From Incurvaria masculella (Eukaryota; Arthropoda; Insecta; Lepidoptera; Incurvariidae), in assembly GCA_946894095.1 (NCBI GenBank), contig OX335664.1, positions 11,054,001-11,118,000 of the forward strand: 64,000 nucleotides of DNA, read 5' to 3'. The notes under the pieces are model-generated. The model saw only the letters and a list, made by a program, of their open reading frames with translations. It was not told where the DNA came from and searched no databases. Each line of letters begins with the position of its first letter. The stretch's first letter is position 1. Below, in pieces: positions 10,813 to 22,359 of this stretch. Made by a program: the position numbers and the translations under genes.

Positions 10813-11534
10813 TAAGATAGAGTCGGTATAGTCCCTGACTGTGGATTGACAGGTTCGTTCGCGTCGCAAAGCTAGAGTGATGGAACAGCGCGTTCGCGTG
10901 ACGTATTAAGCTGAAAAGGATTCGAGCAATAGTGTGGAGCCTTTTCCAAAAGCTATCAATCAAGTAGCCATTCATTTCGTTTATTGGACAAAAAAGCACC
11001 GTTTATCACGAAATAATGGCGTCGGGGCAACTCGGCCAAAGGGATCTGTCAAAGCTGTCGGATGCCATACGTACGGTTCCTTAGTTTTAAACTGAAATTA
11101 CTCATCAAAATATAAGATTGGCATACTGAATTTGCTTAAATTTACTAGGGAAATAAAACATTTAAAGCTTCTACTTTGCATATTGAAAATCCTTGAATGT
11201 TTTAAAAAAGTTATGTCAAACTTTTATTACAAGGAAGACTCGAGTTCAATTCACAGATATAAATGAAACATTTACGCTTAGATTTCGCCTGGCGTCATCG
11301 CTTATCAGAATAATTAGGATGGGACAACACGTAGCGGGAGTAGCTGCCATTGAGTAAAAAAGTTTTAGACTCACCGGCGAATGTGAAATTCATGATCAGC
11401 CTGCAAGGGAAGGCTACTGTTGAAATTAACATTCGTCTGTGATTCGCAGTCGCCTGAGAGTTACGGTGAATCACATGACTTCCTTACTCATGCAATGACA
11501 GCAACAACTCACCCTAGTGTTTTACCTTTCAAAT
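10813..11534. other. Unassigned sequence between B and D
   Basis: No feature recognised on either strand. Confidence 0.4.
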
Positions 11535-12012
11535 TATTCTAATTAGAGTGCGATGAGGTAATATAAGATTATTCAGCCATTTATATAAAGCTAAGCGTAA
11601 ACCGTTCACTTTTATCTGTGAATATGGTTGAAAGAGGTAATGGCTGTGCCCGGCGTGATGCTCGTGAACGGGTGCTGTTTGTGGGGACTGGCCTGCTCCA
11701 ATTGGCAACATATTAGTTGGAGGGGATTGTCTTTGCAAATAAAATGATATTTGTCATGAACTGTTGCATACGGCATGGATTGTAAATTTTTGTGTATTCA
11801 TGTGAATTTAGTGTTTTACCTATGTTTTTGTTAAAATAATTGACAAACACTTTTGTAAACTTAGACTAAGTGGACGTTGAAAAAAAAAACAGCGGAGTTT
11901 CTTTCCAGTTCTTCTTCGATGTGTTTTGTTTTGCTGAACTGGCCAATGCTAAAATATGACAAATCCGAGTGCAGTGTACTGTCTATGGATGATGAATAAA
12001 CAATACAATACA
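11535..12012 (+). mobile_element. D repeat, long copy
   Basis: Contains GTGCCCGGCGTGATGCTCGT, GGACTGGCCTGCTCCAATTG and GTACTGTCTATGGATGATGA, ending AATAAACAATACAATACAAT. Confidence 0.75.
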
Positions 12013-12589
12013 ATTGAACTCGTGTTCGTTTCATGAGTACATACACTGGTCACTCATAGATGAGGGCTCCGTCCTATTTAGTTTTATAAACTTTATATTT
12101 ATAAACTGGTGTAGAAGCTCTATTTGGGGATGCAAAAATCTATAGTGCTGACGTGGACAAGCCAGTTACCTCTGAAAGACGGATGGAGCGAAATTAATAG
12201 CTTAGTCTTCCTGGTTTTACCGATGGTACCTCAAAAAGAGCGGAACAAGGAAAAGGATATTGAATATAAAATATCAATTTGGCTAACTATGTGAGCTAAT
12301 AATACATTTGATTTTGCAAACTACGATAAATTGGGGCTGTCACAAGAGTAAACACTTTACGAACTTGTCGTGACAGCCCTCGATGTGAACGCGTGCTTGA
12401 CGCAGACAAACGATGCCTCCCGCCGGCGCCCGTCTCCGTGACAGACGTCACTTTGACACACGAAAGCGCGGGATATGTCTCAGCGCCTCGCATTTGTTGT
12501 TAGCTACATTATTTTGGTAGCATCAATTATTTTGAATATAAAAGAGAAATGACGGATAAGACCAAAATAGTTTTTTTTTTTCAAATTGT
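12013..12589. other. Unassigned sequence
   Basis: No feature recognised. GGGGCTGTCACAAG at 12333 and CTTGTCGTGACAGCCC at 12363 form a loose inverted pair. Confidence 0.35.
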
Positions 12590-12810
12590 ACTGATTTCCG
12601 TCTCGTTCGTCTGTCCGTTCGTCTGTCACAGGGCTGTATCTCATCATCGTAATAGGTAGGCAGCTGAATTTTTTACAGACTGTGTATGTATGTTGCCGTT
12701 ATAAGAAAAAATAGTAAAATTCAAAAATAATAAAAATTAAATGATCTCGGCCGATGGTACGAAACCCTTCGTATGCGATTCCGACTAGCACTTGACCGGT
12801 TTTTATTTTA
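12590..12810 (-). mobile_element. A element, decayed
   Basis: The minus-orientation landmarks CAGGGCTGTATCTCATCA, GGTAGGCAGCTGAA and CACTTGACCGGTTTTTA are present; the 3' hairpin and array are lost or mutated. Confidence 0.65.
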
Positions 12811-13624
12811 GACCAGTTGTGAACGCGCTTTCGGTAACGCTAGTTCGATCAAATAAAGCTATTTGGAGTACAATTTTGGCTCTACGACAAGAAATATGCG
12901 CATGAACTTGCAATCAGTAAGTAATGACATTGTTAGTAAAAAATATCATAGATATTCATTGCTTTGTATTTCATGTATTCTGAAATGTTAATTGCAACGC
13001 CATCTGGGGACTTTTATTATTCTCTCTTGAAATAAATACTATATGTGTTTTTCACCGGCAGACAAGAGGCAAACCCCTTTGGTCACACATAAACGGATCG
13101 AAGTTCATTATACGCTACATGCTCACTTCGGGTCCGCAAAGCAAGCGAGGGTTGGGTATCAATAGAAAAGGTTCCATTATCCGACGCATTCTGAAATAGA
13201 TTAGCTTGGGATGAGCCGGGGAGTCCTGGCCGGGGATAATGTAGACCAGCCACGACCCGGAACGAACGGCTAGACTAGGAGATAGGATCACACAATTGTA
13301 CACAATCTAGTTAAGACTATTATAAAAATCAAATACTATGTATTATCATATTGAAACCAAAATACGCCTGCAGACACACTAGAATCCGTCACTAAACCGC
13401 ATTGTACCTCCTACATCTAATCAAATGCAGATACACACTTTTATTAAAATATTCACATTCATATTCTTTATAAAGATTTTTTTTTATTATTGGAATATAC
13501 GAATTGCGCTGATGATGAATCTTTCCTTTTTATTTTTTTAGTTAATTGTATAAATACAAATTGTAATCAATTAAACGTGCTCATGTTATTGTTAGTTGAG
13601 ATCTATTTTTTTTATCTTAAGTAA
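12811..13624. other. Unassigned sequence
   Basis: Nothing coding recognised; strongly A+T-rich after 13430. Confidence 0.4.
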
Positions 13625-14105
13625 GTATACTTTTTCTTACTAAGCAGGTACGTCGCTTATTCCAAGGAATGTGACGTGTATAATGTATGTGTGTATAATC
13701 GACCGTGAAGCAAGGATACATTAATTGAATAAAGAGCGCAGTAAAAAGAACTACTGTATGAATTTACTGCAAGGCTGGACCCGAACCAGCAAAACATACT
13801 ATTCGCGGATATTGCGTCTACCGATTTCGCCACCGGCTGTGTACTGTATACCCATAATTTGGAATTCTCCTACAGTCCGTCCTCCCGTAATGAATGTCTC
13901 CTGCTAACATAGTGTTTAAGATTAAACCTACATACATTGATTTAAAGCTTCATCTGCGTTGCGGACATTGACTGCAAAGATTGAACATTCAAACTTATGC
14001 CGTCATCACCAAAATCGTATTTGGCATCAGATGCTAGAGCCAGTCCTAGGTTGACTTGAGTAAATGTACTTTTTCGTACTAAGCAGGTCCGCTCTAGCGT
14101 CTGAT
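13625..14105 (-). mobile_element. K element, complete
   Basis: TTACTAAGCAGGTACGTCGC at one end and CGTACTAAGCAGGTCCGCTC at the other; tRNA-like block in minus orientation at about 13768-13835 (GGACCCGAACCAGC). Confidence 0.72.
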
Positions 14106-14144
14106 CTGGCCACAAAACAATTTTTGTGAAATTTCTGAATATTT

Positions 14145-14537
14145 TAAAACCGGCCAAGTGCGAGTCGGACTCGCACACGAAGGTTTCCGTACCATCGTAC
14201 AAAAAATCACGTTTTTGTAGGGCCCCCCCCCCCCTTTAATTTTAATATTTTTTAATCTTACCTATTTGTTGTTATAGCGGCAAAATAAATACACACTCTG
14301 TGAAAATTTCAGCTGTCTATCGGTTACGGTTACTGAGATACAGCCCTGTGACAGACAGACGGACGGACGGACGGACGGACGGACCGACGGACGGACGGAC
14401 GGACGGACGCACGGACGGACGGACGGACGGACGCACGGACGGACGGACAGACGGACGCAAGGACGGACGGACGGACGGACAGCGGAGGCTTAGTAATAAG
14501 GTTCCGTTTTCACCCTTTGGGTACGGAACCCTAAAAA
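14145..14537 (+). mobile_element. A element with long (GGAC)n array
   Basis: Full copy with an array of about 30 units (14357-14481) that includes GGACGCAC variants. The array creates a long Asp-Gly-Arg-Thr open frame that is not a gene. Confidence 0.85.
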
Positions 14538-14787
14538 TGACGGAGCCATTTAAAAATCTTTCAAAACGACGGAGCTCAAAAACTGTATCGTCAAGAAAAA
14601 ACTATATAATTATCGAAACTGCTCACATAAAGGAAATCGGAACACAAATGGGAATTGTGAATATGAAGTGGTTTTTTAGAATTGAAAATAAGGATTTCAA
14701 TTCTTATTGTACGCCTTCTTCTACTAGGTGATAAACTTTCTTACGTGCGGGTTAGTTCCAAACGGAAATGAAATATTGTCCGTGTTT

Positions 14788-15088
14788 ATAGGGTTCCGTA
14801 CCCAAAGGGTGCCAACTGAACCCTATTACTAAGCCTGTGCTGCCCGTCCGTACATCCGTCCGTCCGTCCGTCCGTCTGTCACAGGGCTGTGTCTTATGAA
14901 CCGTAATAGGCAGGCAGCTGAAATTTTCACAGAGTGTGTATTTATTTTGCCGCTATAATAACAAATAGGTAACATTAAAAAATAATAACACATAAAGGGA
15001 GTGAACATGAGTTTTTGGTGTTCAATTTTGTACGATGGTTCGGAACCCTTCGTGTGCGGTCCGACTCGCACTTGGCCGATTTTTTTAT
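14788..15088 (-). mobile_element. A element
   Basis: Minus orientation, TAGGGTTCCGTACCCAAAGG to CTTGGCCGATTTTTTTA. Confidence 0.82.
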
Positions 15089-15702
15089 CCAGTTCAATGA
15101 AGCCGTGCTCATAAAGGTAAGGTAGGAAAATACTATACAGCTCTTGGACTACACTCTATGTCAAAATCGGGGTTGAACGGGGCCGCCATCAAATCAGGTG
15201 AACAGCTCGCTGCCTCTCGCAGGTTCCGTCCCAGGTTTGCTGCCCGCCGGAGTAATGAGATGTCTAATATTTTTTATAGGGGTTGGTGAGATATTATTTT
15301 TTTTATCTTTATTTTAAAAACAAGCAGTCAAACAAAACATTGCAATTATAAAAAATCATATCATATAGACCTATAGTTCCCAATGTTTACAAAAATAATT
15401 ACATATTGATAAAGTTGTTAGGTTTGATAAGATAAGATAGTGAATGTACAAGCGAGTAAAAGAATAGAAAGATATTAAAAATAGAACACGTATCAACAAG
15501 TATCTAATATAGTTTTGTTAGATTTCTTTTAAAATGGTAATAAAGAGTTAGAAAATAAATATATTCCAAAAAATATTGTCATAATCTACTGTTTTTTTTA
15601 TTTTACGGTTTTTTTGTTTTGTTAAACGTGTTTTAATCATCATAAAGTTTTTTTTTTACTTGTTTTCAACCAAGTTTCGATTTTACAATGATACAAGCTC
15701 TG
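15089..15702. other. Unassigned A+T-rich sequence
   Basis: A short S fragment (CCAGTTCAATGAAGCCGTGC) at 15089-15115; otherwise nothing. Confidence 0.4.
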
Positions 15703-15919
15703 CAGGTCTATTCCTGGCATTCAGTAATCAGGAATCCTGAGTCTAGAAAACCATTTCTACAGCGATTTTCAAAGCGAGTTTTTCACCGGAAAACCTTGAT
15801 TGATTAAACAAACTATGCTCCGGAATATTTTTGTCAAGACAATTGCTTTGAAAACCGCTACAAAAGCTGTTAGACTCAGGATCCTGATTCCTGATTACTG
15901 AATGCCAGGAATAAACCTG
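15703..15919. mobile_element. M MITE with about 50-bp terminal inverted repeats
   Basis: CAGGTCTATTCCTGGCATTC then AGTAATCAGGAATCCTGAGT at the left, inverted at the right ending GCCAGGAATAAACCTG. No clear target duplication. Confidence 0.8.
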
Positions 15920-15959
15920 CTGTTCGCCTATAACTGGAATGCGCATTCGAGACTGTTTT

Positions 15960-16680
15960 GTTTAAATTAGTTTTTAAGAAATATATGTATGGATGTATAA
16001 TCGACCATGAAGCAAGGACACATTAATTGGAGAAAGACTACAGTAAAAATAACGACTTCACGAATATACTGCAAGGCTAGACCCGAACCAGAAAAACCGG
16101 CCAAGTGCGAGTCGGACTCGCACACGAAGGGTTCCATACCATCGTAGAAAAAAAAAACAAAAAATCACGTTTTTTGTATGGGAGCCCCCTTTAATTTCAA
16201 TTATTTTTTTATCTTACCTATTTGTTGTTATAGCGGCAAAATAAATACACACTCTGTGAAAATTTCAGCTGTCTACCTGTTACGGTTACTGAGATACAGC
16301 CCTGTGACAGACGGACAGACGGACGGACGGACGGACGGACGGACGGACAGCGGAGGCTTAGTAATAGGGTTCCATTTTCACCCTTTGGGTACCGAACCCT
16401 AAAAAAACATACCATTCGCGGGTATTGCGTCTACCAATTTCGCCACCTAATTTGGAATTCTCCTACAGTGAATACTCCCGGAATGAATGCCTCCTACTAA
16501 CACAGTGTTTATGATTATCACTAATTACATTTATTTAACGCTTTATCTGCGTTGCGGACATTCACTGCAAATATTGAACATTCAAACATATCGTCGTCGT
16601 CACCAAAATCGTATTAGGCATCAGACGCTAGAGCCAGTCCTAGGTTGACTTAAGTAAGTATATTTTTTCGTACTAAGTAA
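15960..16680 (-). mobile_element. K element interrupted by A
   Basis: The K text GATTTTAGGCAT-type 3' part and GACCCGAACCAG are split by A at 16092-16407; it ends TTTTTTCGTACTAAG. Confidence 0.72.
16092..16407 (+). mobile_element. A element, reference copy with defined ends
   Basis: It interrupts a K repeat. K reads GAACCAGCAAAACATAC at 13785, and here GAACCAG is followed by AAAAACCGGCCAAG ... CCGAACCCTAAAAAAA and then CATAC. A is therefore about 310 bp, bounded by A-runs, inserting at an A-run. The 5' end has the perfect hairpin GTGCGAGTC/GACTCGCAC. The 3' end has the hairpin GGGTTCCRT...ACSGAACCC. Between lie CTATTTGTTGTTATAGCGGC, TTTCAGCTGTCTACCTGTTA and (GGAC)n. No coding capacity or pol III boxes were recognised. 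This family resembles lepidopteran microsatellite-associated elements; its class is unresolved. Confidence 0.85.
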
Positions 16681-17339
16681 ATTTTTTAACTTTGCATGTT
16701 CTATTGGCTTATAATAATAATATATTATCAATATAATATTAAATCCAGTTTAAGGTTTATATTTTTGAAAGCTTCGTCTTTAATTAAATAATGTGAACCT
16801 TAGATTTGATTGAGAAATATATCCTTTGAATAATAATATAGGCCTCTATTTCAGACAATTTTTAGATAGTTATTAACAGAAGTGTCCGTTTTCCTTTTGT
16901 TGGCAAATGCCTCCTCAAAGCTCTTTCACGCTGTTCTATCTATTGCTGTTCTCCCATGTGATTCCTGCCTCAGTTCAAATACTTCCTCTAATTATACGTG
17001 GAAAGTCTTCTGTTTTTCGTCGACAAGAAACCGCTCAGTGAGTTGGCTCTTATTTATGTAGGGAGCTAGTCAACTCCAGCCGGTGGAGTGCTTGCTGGAG
17101 ATTAATGAACGAGTCGGCTGTTGTAACACAATTCAAAGCTCAAATTACACTTGGTAGCTGACACTTGTTAAGTTAACATTTAAGTATATACAACTTGATG
17201 AGTTCATCACGATTATTTGAATGTTCGTTTTTTTCGGTTCGGTTTTTTTGTTGTAACCCTTCCACCAAGGGCCTTATGGTCTACAGGAATGGTTTAATCC
17301 AAAATGTTTAAGATACATTGTTTTGTAAATAATGTGTAA
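16681..17339. other. Unassigned sequence
   Basis: No repeat partner or domain recognised. Confidence 0.4.
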
Positions 17340-18258
17340 TCAATACATAGTATAAAACAACGTCGCTTTCTCTGTCCCTATATCCCTATATCCCTATGTA
17401 CGCTTAAATCTAATCTAAATTTAAACTACGCAACGGATTTTTATGCGTTTTTTTTAATAGATAGAGTGATTGAAGAGGAAGGTTTATATGTATAATAACA
17501 TCCATTTGTGTATCATTGTGTCAAAATATTGAAGTGAAAACTTCTTTAGCGGCGCTGAGCACTTTTTGTTGGATGGGTAAAAACTTCCAAACTCGCGTCA
17601 GGGTCACGTGATGCTGATCGAAAAAGCGTAAGATTGAAGTGAAAACTTCTTTAGCGGCGCTGAGCACTTTTTGTTGGATGGGTAAAAACTTCCAAACTCG
17701 CGTCAGGGTCACGTGATGCTGATCGAAAAAGCGTAAGATTGAAGTGAAAACTTCTTTAGCGGCGCTGAGCACTTTTTGTTGGATGGGTAAAAACTTCCAA
17801 ACTCGCGTCAGGGTCACGTGATGCTGATCGAAAAAGCGTAATATTGAAGTTGTCAATAGATTCGAATCAAAACTGTTTGTTTCTTACTTCAGCTATCATA
17901 AACCGATTGTATCAGTTTTAGAAATTTGCGATGATGATTCTGGTAATAACGGTGGTGAAAAAGTCGTCAAAATTATGGATGAAAGTTGATTTTTCTAAGA
18001 GATAAAAATTAATGTAATATGTATATAAATAAATAACGATATAATATTATGAATAATAACATGTAAATTGTCATATTTGTGTACGATAGCGCAATAAATA
18101 AACATTGTATTCTACCTCATAAATGATAGTATTTTTGTACTTATAATTAAACACAACATTAATACTAAAGTTTTCACTTCTGCCGGCACTCCCGGAGTGC
18201 TACCGGTGTTTTTTTTTTAATGATATTATGCCCGTGCAAAGCTGGGACGGGCTGATAG
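17340..18258 (+). mobile_element. Non-autonomous Helitron carrying a 105-bp triplication
   Basis: The 5' end TCAATACATAGTATAAAAC is preceded by A. The 3' end is hairpin GCCCGT...ACGGGC followed by CTGATAG|T, a variant of the usual CTGCTAG. Between the standard ends it holds three tandem 105-bp units (17528-17842). A plus-strand open stretch of about 50 codons follows, ending VVKIMDES and a stop near 17980. That stretch has coding-like composition and could be a captured gene fragment; its source was not recognised. Confidence 0.82.
17528..17842. repeat. Three tandem 105-bp units inside a Helitron
   Basis: Units starting ATTGAAGTGAAAACTTC occur at 17528, 17633 and 17738, almost identical, with the first bases of a fourth at 17843. 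The unit is 35 codons, so the minus strand stays open across all three (repeating FFDQHHVTLTRVWKFLPIQ). The plus strand reads VKTSLAALSTFCWMGKNFQT before a stop in each unit. Either may be a captured exon fragment. Confidence 0.9.
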
Positions 18259-18371
18259 TATTGGATAAATAAATAAAATAAAAAATAAAATTACGTGAAT
18301 CGGGCGAGAAGCGAGGACACACTGAATAAAGAATTGAATGGAGTATTTGTGTTGTAGTACACGATTTTTAT

Positions 18372-18838
18372 GTTTTATGTAACTGGACATGGATGGCTAA
18401 TACCGAACTGACCGTCAGATATTAGCCTAACACACCACATGGGAACTAGGTGCCATGCCAGGGCCTTCCTTGTATTGCTCGGCTACATTGAACTTGATGG
18501 AAAACACGGACAAATTTCATTGCTGCTTCGACCATCGTTCAGGGCAGCACCTCTGAGCGCGGTTAGGTCCTGGATGGGTGACCATTTTAAACCGTTGATT
18601 CTGGCCGTGGTTCCCATTCCACGTAAAACTGTAGGTCACCTTCCTTACTTACTAGGCGGTGGGGTTATTCCAAGCCGGGTTGATCCCGCCCATAGCATTG
18701 AATGAACGATGGTCGAAGCGGCAATGCCGAGCAATAATAGAAAGGTTCTGGCATAGCACCTAGTTCCCATGTGATGTGTTAGGCTAATATCTGCCGGTTA
18801 GTTTGGTATTAGCCATCCATGACCTGTTACATAAAAAA
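18372..18838. mobile_element. Inverted pair of S5-type SINEs
   Basis: 18372-18537 is the tail half in minus orientation; 18541-18838 is a plus copy starting inside the 5S-like head (GGTTAGGTCCTGGATGGGTG). The head-to-head pair could form a hairpin with arms of about 165 bp. Confidence 0.75.
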
Positions 18839-19133
18839 AACCAGCCACGTGCGAGTCTGACTCGCACACTAAGGGTTCCGTACAATCGTACAAGATTTAC
18901 CCCAAAAATAACAGGTTTTTTGTATGGGGCCCCCTTTAATTTTTATTATTTTATAATTTCACCTATTTGTTATTATAGCGGCAAAATAAATACATAATCT
19001 GTGAAAATTTCAGCTTCCTACCTGTTACGGTTCATAAGATACAGGCCTGTGACAGACGGACGGACGGACGGACGGACAGCGGAGGCTTAGTAATAGGGTT
19101 TCGTTTTCACCCATTGGATACGGAACCCTAAAA
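18833..19133 (+). mobile_element. A element
   Basis: Follows the A-rich tail of an S-type SINE directly; diverged 5' hairpin (GTGCGAGTCTGACTCGCAC). Confidence 0.82.
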
Positions 19134-19190
19134 TATCAAAGATATCACTATGATTAGTTATGCAGCGAAAAGAAGAGAGGAGTCACTCAC

Positions 19191-19261
19191 CTCAAAATTG
19201 ACTTTCCCACTCTGCTTGTGCTTGATCGTGTTGAATACGTAGTGGGCGTACTGCGTGGCGT
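19191..19261 (-). CDS. KChIP-like calcium sensor, EF-hand 2 exon (start of domain)
   Basis: This 71-bp exon lies between the acceptor ttgcgcag|AC and the donor GAG|gtgagtga. Together with the last base of the previous exon it encodes D, then ATQYAHYVFNTIKHKQ and SGKVNFE, ending in phase 0. The text aligns with the KChIP block that normally reads DAS-YAHYLFN and runs into EF-hand 2. Oddly, the position expected to be the first acidic ligand of the EF-2 loop is lysine (KHKQSGKVNFE), so this hand may bind metal poorly. The next exon (about 108 bp in relatives, from memory) was looked for on the minus strand from 19190 down to 1 and not found, so the following intron probably exceeds 19 kb. Confidence 0.88.
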
Positions 19262-19575
19262 CTGCGCAAACAACGAGCATCCTTACTGTACTGTACAACA
19301 CTGACGGCAGCACAAGCAGTGACATGCATTTCTACTTCCATCATGTGTTTTACAAGCTATTCGATGGCATGTAAAAGATTGCTCAGCCATGCCAGTTCCT
19401 ATATACAGGTCGTAGCAGCAGACGTAACTTTGAAAAATGATTTGTGAGAGTAAAGAAACTAGAACATAGAATACATGGCTAGGCACATAACCAACACAAA
19501 TAGTCACACAGGTTTTAGCAATAATAAAGTAAACACAATTTTTATACATGAACTTACAAAACATAACAATGGGAG

Positions 19576-19896
19576 AAAAAAAACCGGCCAAGTGCGAGTC
19601 GGACTCGCACACGAAGGGTTCCGTACCATAGTAAAAAAAACACGTTTTTTGTATGGGAGCCCCCTTTAATTTTAATTATTTTTTAATCTTACCTATTTGT
19701 TGTTGTAGCGGCAAAATAAATACACACTCTGTGAAAATTTCAGCTGTCTACCTGTTACGGTTACTGAGATACAGCCCTGTGACAGACGAACAGACGAACG
19801 GACGGACGGACGGACGGACGGACGGACGGACGGACGGACAGCGGAGGCTTAGTAATAGGGTTTCGTTTTCACCCTTTGGGTACGGAACCCTAAAAA
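19576..19896 (+). mobile_element. A element in KChIP intron
   Basis: Full, well-preserved copy with about ten GGAC units. Confidence 0.87.
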
Positions 19897-20540
19897 CTAT
19901 CAGAATTATATGAGAGTATACAACATAAAACTGTAATAAACTATGTAATACCTTTATTAAGTGTAAGAATAGCTTAAGTTTTCATGGAAACAAATATTCA
20001 AATTAAATAACACGGCGATGATGCGAGGCGGGCTGGCTGCGAGCAAGCGTCCAGAATGGCAGAAAGGATCAGGGTGGTTTGGCAGCCCTAACTAGAGTGG
20101 GCAGGGTCTTATAGAAGAATTTTGCTGCTCTATCACAATACTCTCATACTTGACGAAATGATAAACTGATAAAATGATTTGATGTGTCATAAATTTGAAA
20201 ATATATGAGATACACATCAAATACTTCGAGTGACTACTGTTCCATGTTGTACGAGTATATTTTTAGTATTTTGTTTAACCAACTACAGACCACATCGCTT
20301 CCTCTAAATAGTTAGCTATAGGTTTTGCAAAATATATTCTTGCTGTAGAGCTTAAATCTTCCTCCTGTTAATGTATTTTTTCATTCCTTTGCCATTCATT
20401 CTCTTCAAATTACCCTTTTTGAATGTACCCTTTTAATTTTTTGTCCACGTATCTTGTTACACCTTTCTGTATTACCAAGGCTTGCTCAACTTATCTACTA
20501 ACTAATTTAAACTAAGTATACAATGCAGGTGAAAAGTTAC
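19897..20540. other. KChIP intron, unassigned part
   Basis: Unique in the window. Lies between the exons at 19261 and 20541. Confidence 0.6.
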
Positions 20541-20610
20541 CTCCTTGTGGGAAGAACTGCGCGAAGATGTGTTTGAAGCCGTCCTCGTCCACCATACCGG
20601 TCGGGCACTC
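20541..20610 (-). CDS. KChIP-like calcium sensor, EF-hand 1 exon
   Basis: This 70-bp exon follows the acceptor ...ctgcgcag|GAG and ends at CAAGGAG|gtaac. It reads ECPTGMVDEDGF then KHIFAQFFPQG plus one base of the next codon. The Cys-Pro-Thr-Gly segment is the CPxG signature that makes EF-hand 1 unable to bind calcium throughout the neuronal calcium sensor family. FAQFFPQG followed by D is the KChIP form of the linker. The exon enters in phase 0 and leaves in phase 1, matching both neighbours. From memory, vertebrate KChIP genes also have a 70-bp exon here. The intron to the upstream exon is about 4.4 kb and holds a Helitron, two A copies, a D copy, an S SINE and an H MITE. Confidence 0.9.
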
Positions 20611-20699
20611 CTGCGCAGACAGACAGACACACAGCGTGAGGGTTCAGAATTATATATGGACAGGCAATAACATACAATTTGATTTCATGTTTTTTAACT

Positions 20700-21086
20700 G
20701 TTTTTCTTATATGCGACCTGACATGGATGGCTAATACCACACAACTACCGTTTTGAAATTAGCCCAATACACCATATTCTCGAAGAATTTAAGTGCCATG
20801 CCAGGACCTTCCCTTTATGAGCACGGCTACATTGAACTGGATGGAAACACGGACACTTTTTTATTGCCGCATTGACCATCTTTTCATTCAATTCGATGAT
20901 ACCAGCAACCCTACCACCTAGTAGAGGGAGGGGACCTACAGTTTTATATGGATTCCGAACAATGGAGCAGCTCGCATTCGTGACGAAATGCACTTATCGA
21001 ACTCAGAAAGAGAAAGAAATTGGTGCATGTCGGGGCGAGGAATTGAGCTCAGACGAGTTCCCGCGCCACTAGGCTACGAGCTGCTC
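20700..21086 (-). mobile_element. S SINE, near full length, in KChIP intron
   Basis: Minus orientation from the tail GCGACCTGACATGGATGGCT to the head TAGGCTACGAGC, with the B-box complement (GAATTGAGCTC) at about 21038. Confidence 0.8.
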
Positions 21087-21356
21087 TTGACCGTGTTGCA
21101 AGAATTGATGTAAATGAATGGAATTGTATGTTTAATTATAAGGGCACGTATCGATAGAATAAGACTGGATTCGAACGTATGGTGGAGCCACGGAGATCGA
21201 CTATCTCCGGGAGTGGAGCAATGATGGAGTTGGCGTTACGGAGGTATATTGGTCGGAATAGATCTAGGCTGGTCCTAACCACGCGCAAATGACTGCGCAG
21301 AACCAAAACCATATCGGTTTTTTGGTTTCTGCGCAGCCGTTGGCGCTTAGAGGGGG

Positions 21357-21800
21357 TATTGTTGTATTGTATTGTTTATTCATCATCCATAGACAGTACA
21401 CTGCACTCGGATTTGTCATATTTTAGCATTGGCCAGTTAAGCAAAACAAAACACAGCGAAGAAGAACTGGAAAGAAACTCCGCTGTTTTTTTTTCAACGT
21501 CCACGTCGTCTAGGTTTACAAAAGTGTTTGTCAATTATTTTAACAAAAACATAGGTAAGACACTAAATTCACATGAATACACAAAATTTACAATCCATGC
21601 CGTATGCAACAGTTCATGACAAATATCATTTTATTTGCAAAGACAATCCCCTCCAACTAATATGTTGCCAATTGGAGCAGGCCAGTCCCCACAAACAGCA
21701 CCCGTTCACGAGCATCACGCCGTGCACAGCCATTACCTCTTTCAACCATATTTTAGGGAAAGAGATAACCTGAGCCAAGCGTCACCGTAAGCAAGGACCT
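21357..21800 (-). mobile_element. D repeat in KChIP intron
   Basis: Minus orientation from ATTGTTGTATTGTATTGTTT to AGCGTCACCGTAAGCAAGG. Confidence 0.75.
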
Positions 21801-22359
21801 TTAAGCGATGCACTGCTCCAGTGGCAACACAACACTGTGAACCAAGGAAGAAATGTAGGACCAAATTCTGTTTCGGGCGATATGAATAAACAAAGTTATT
21901 CGCAACATAGTGAAACCCTATGCAAATATTTGCCTTTACATGTATTAAATAAATATAAATCTGTGTAATCCTTAACGTCTTCTTTAAGCTTGGCTTTCAC
22001 ATGGTTTTCATTAAGTGCTGATTATGTCTAATGGTAACTTAAAGGGCTTTGACTACTAAAATGCATTTATTTAAAAAACAAATTATCTTGTAATGGTATT
22101 GATTGCACGATGGTAAAAACGATACCTACCACCAATCATATTAAGCTTAATCCGCTCTCAACATTTGACTGAGGGGCATTTCTCACCATCTTGAAAATAC
22201 CAGTGCAAAGTAATCATCTCTTTAGTAATAAAGGTTTTTAATTGTCGTTTAAGACAAATCAGTATTTGGGAAAACCAATCTTAGTAAACATAAATTCATT
22301 TCTTCCTAAGTGAAAACTGTAACGCAAAAGAGGAAATGAAGTTATAATTGTAGTCACTA
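21801..22359. other. KChIP intron, unassigned part
   Basis: A+T-rich single-copy sequence between D and the Helitron. Confidence 0.5.

Noticed and set aside
14300..14731. Open frame with Asp-Gly-Arg-Thr repeats, and similar frames in other A copies
   Set aside because: It is the (GGAC)n array of an A element read as protein. The same artefact appears in every copy with a long array.
17521..17856. Protein of 111 residues on the minus strand
   Set aside because: It is three copies of the same 35 codons within a Helitron; no start context or homology. Kept only as a possible captured fragment.
1..19190. Next KChIP exon (EF-hand 2-3, about 108 bp) on the minus strand
   Set aside because: Looked for motifs of the kind LRGTVHEKLRW and NLYDINKDG in the non-repeat segments and found none; it is assumed to lie outside the window.
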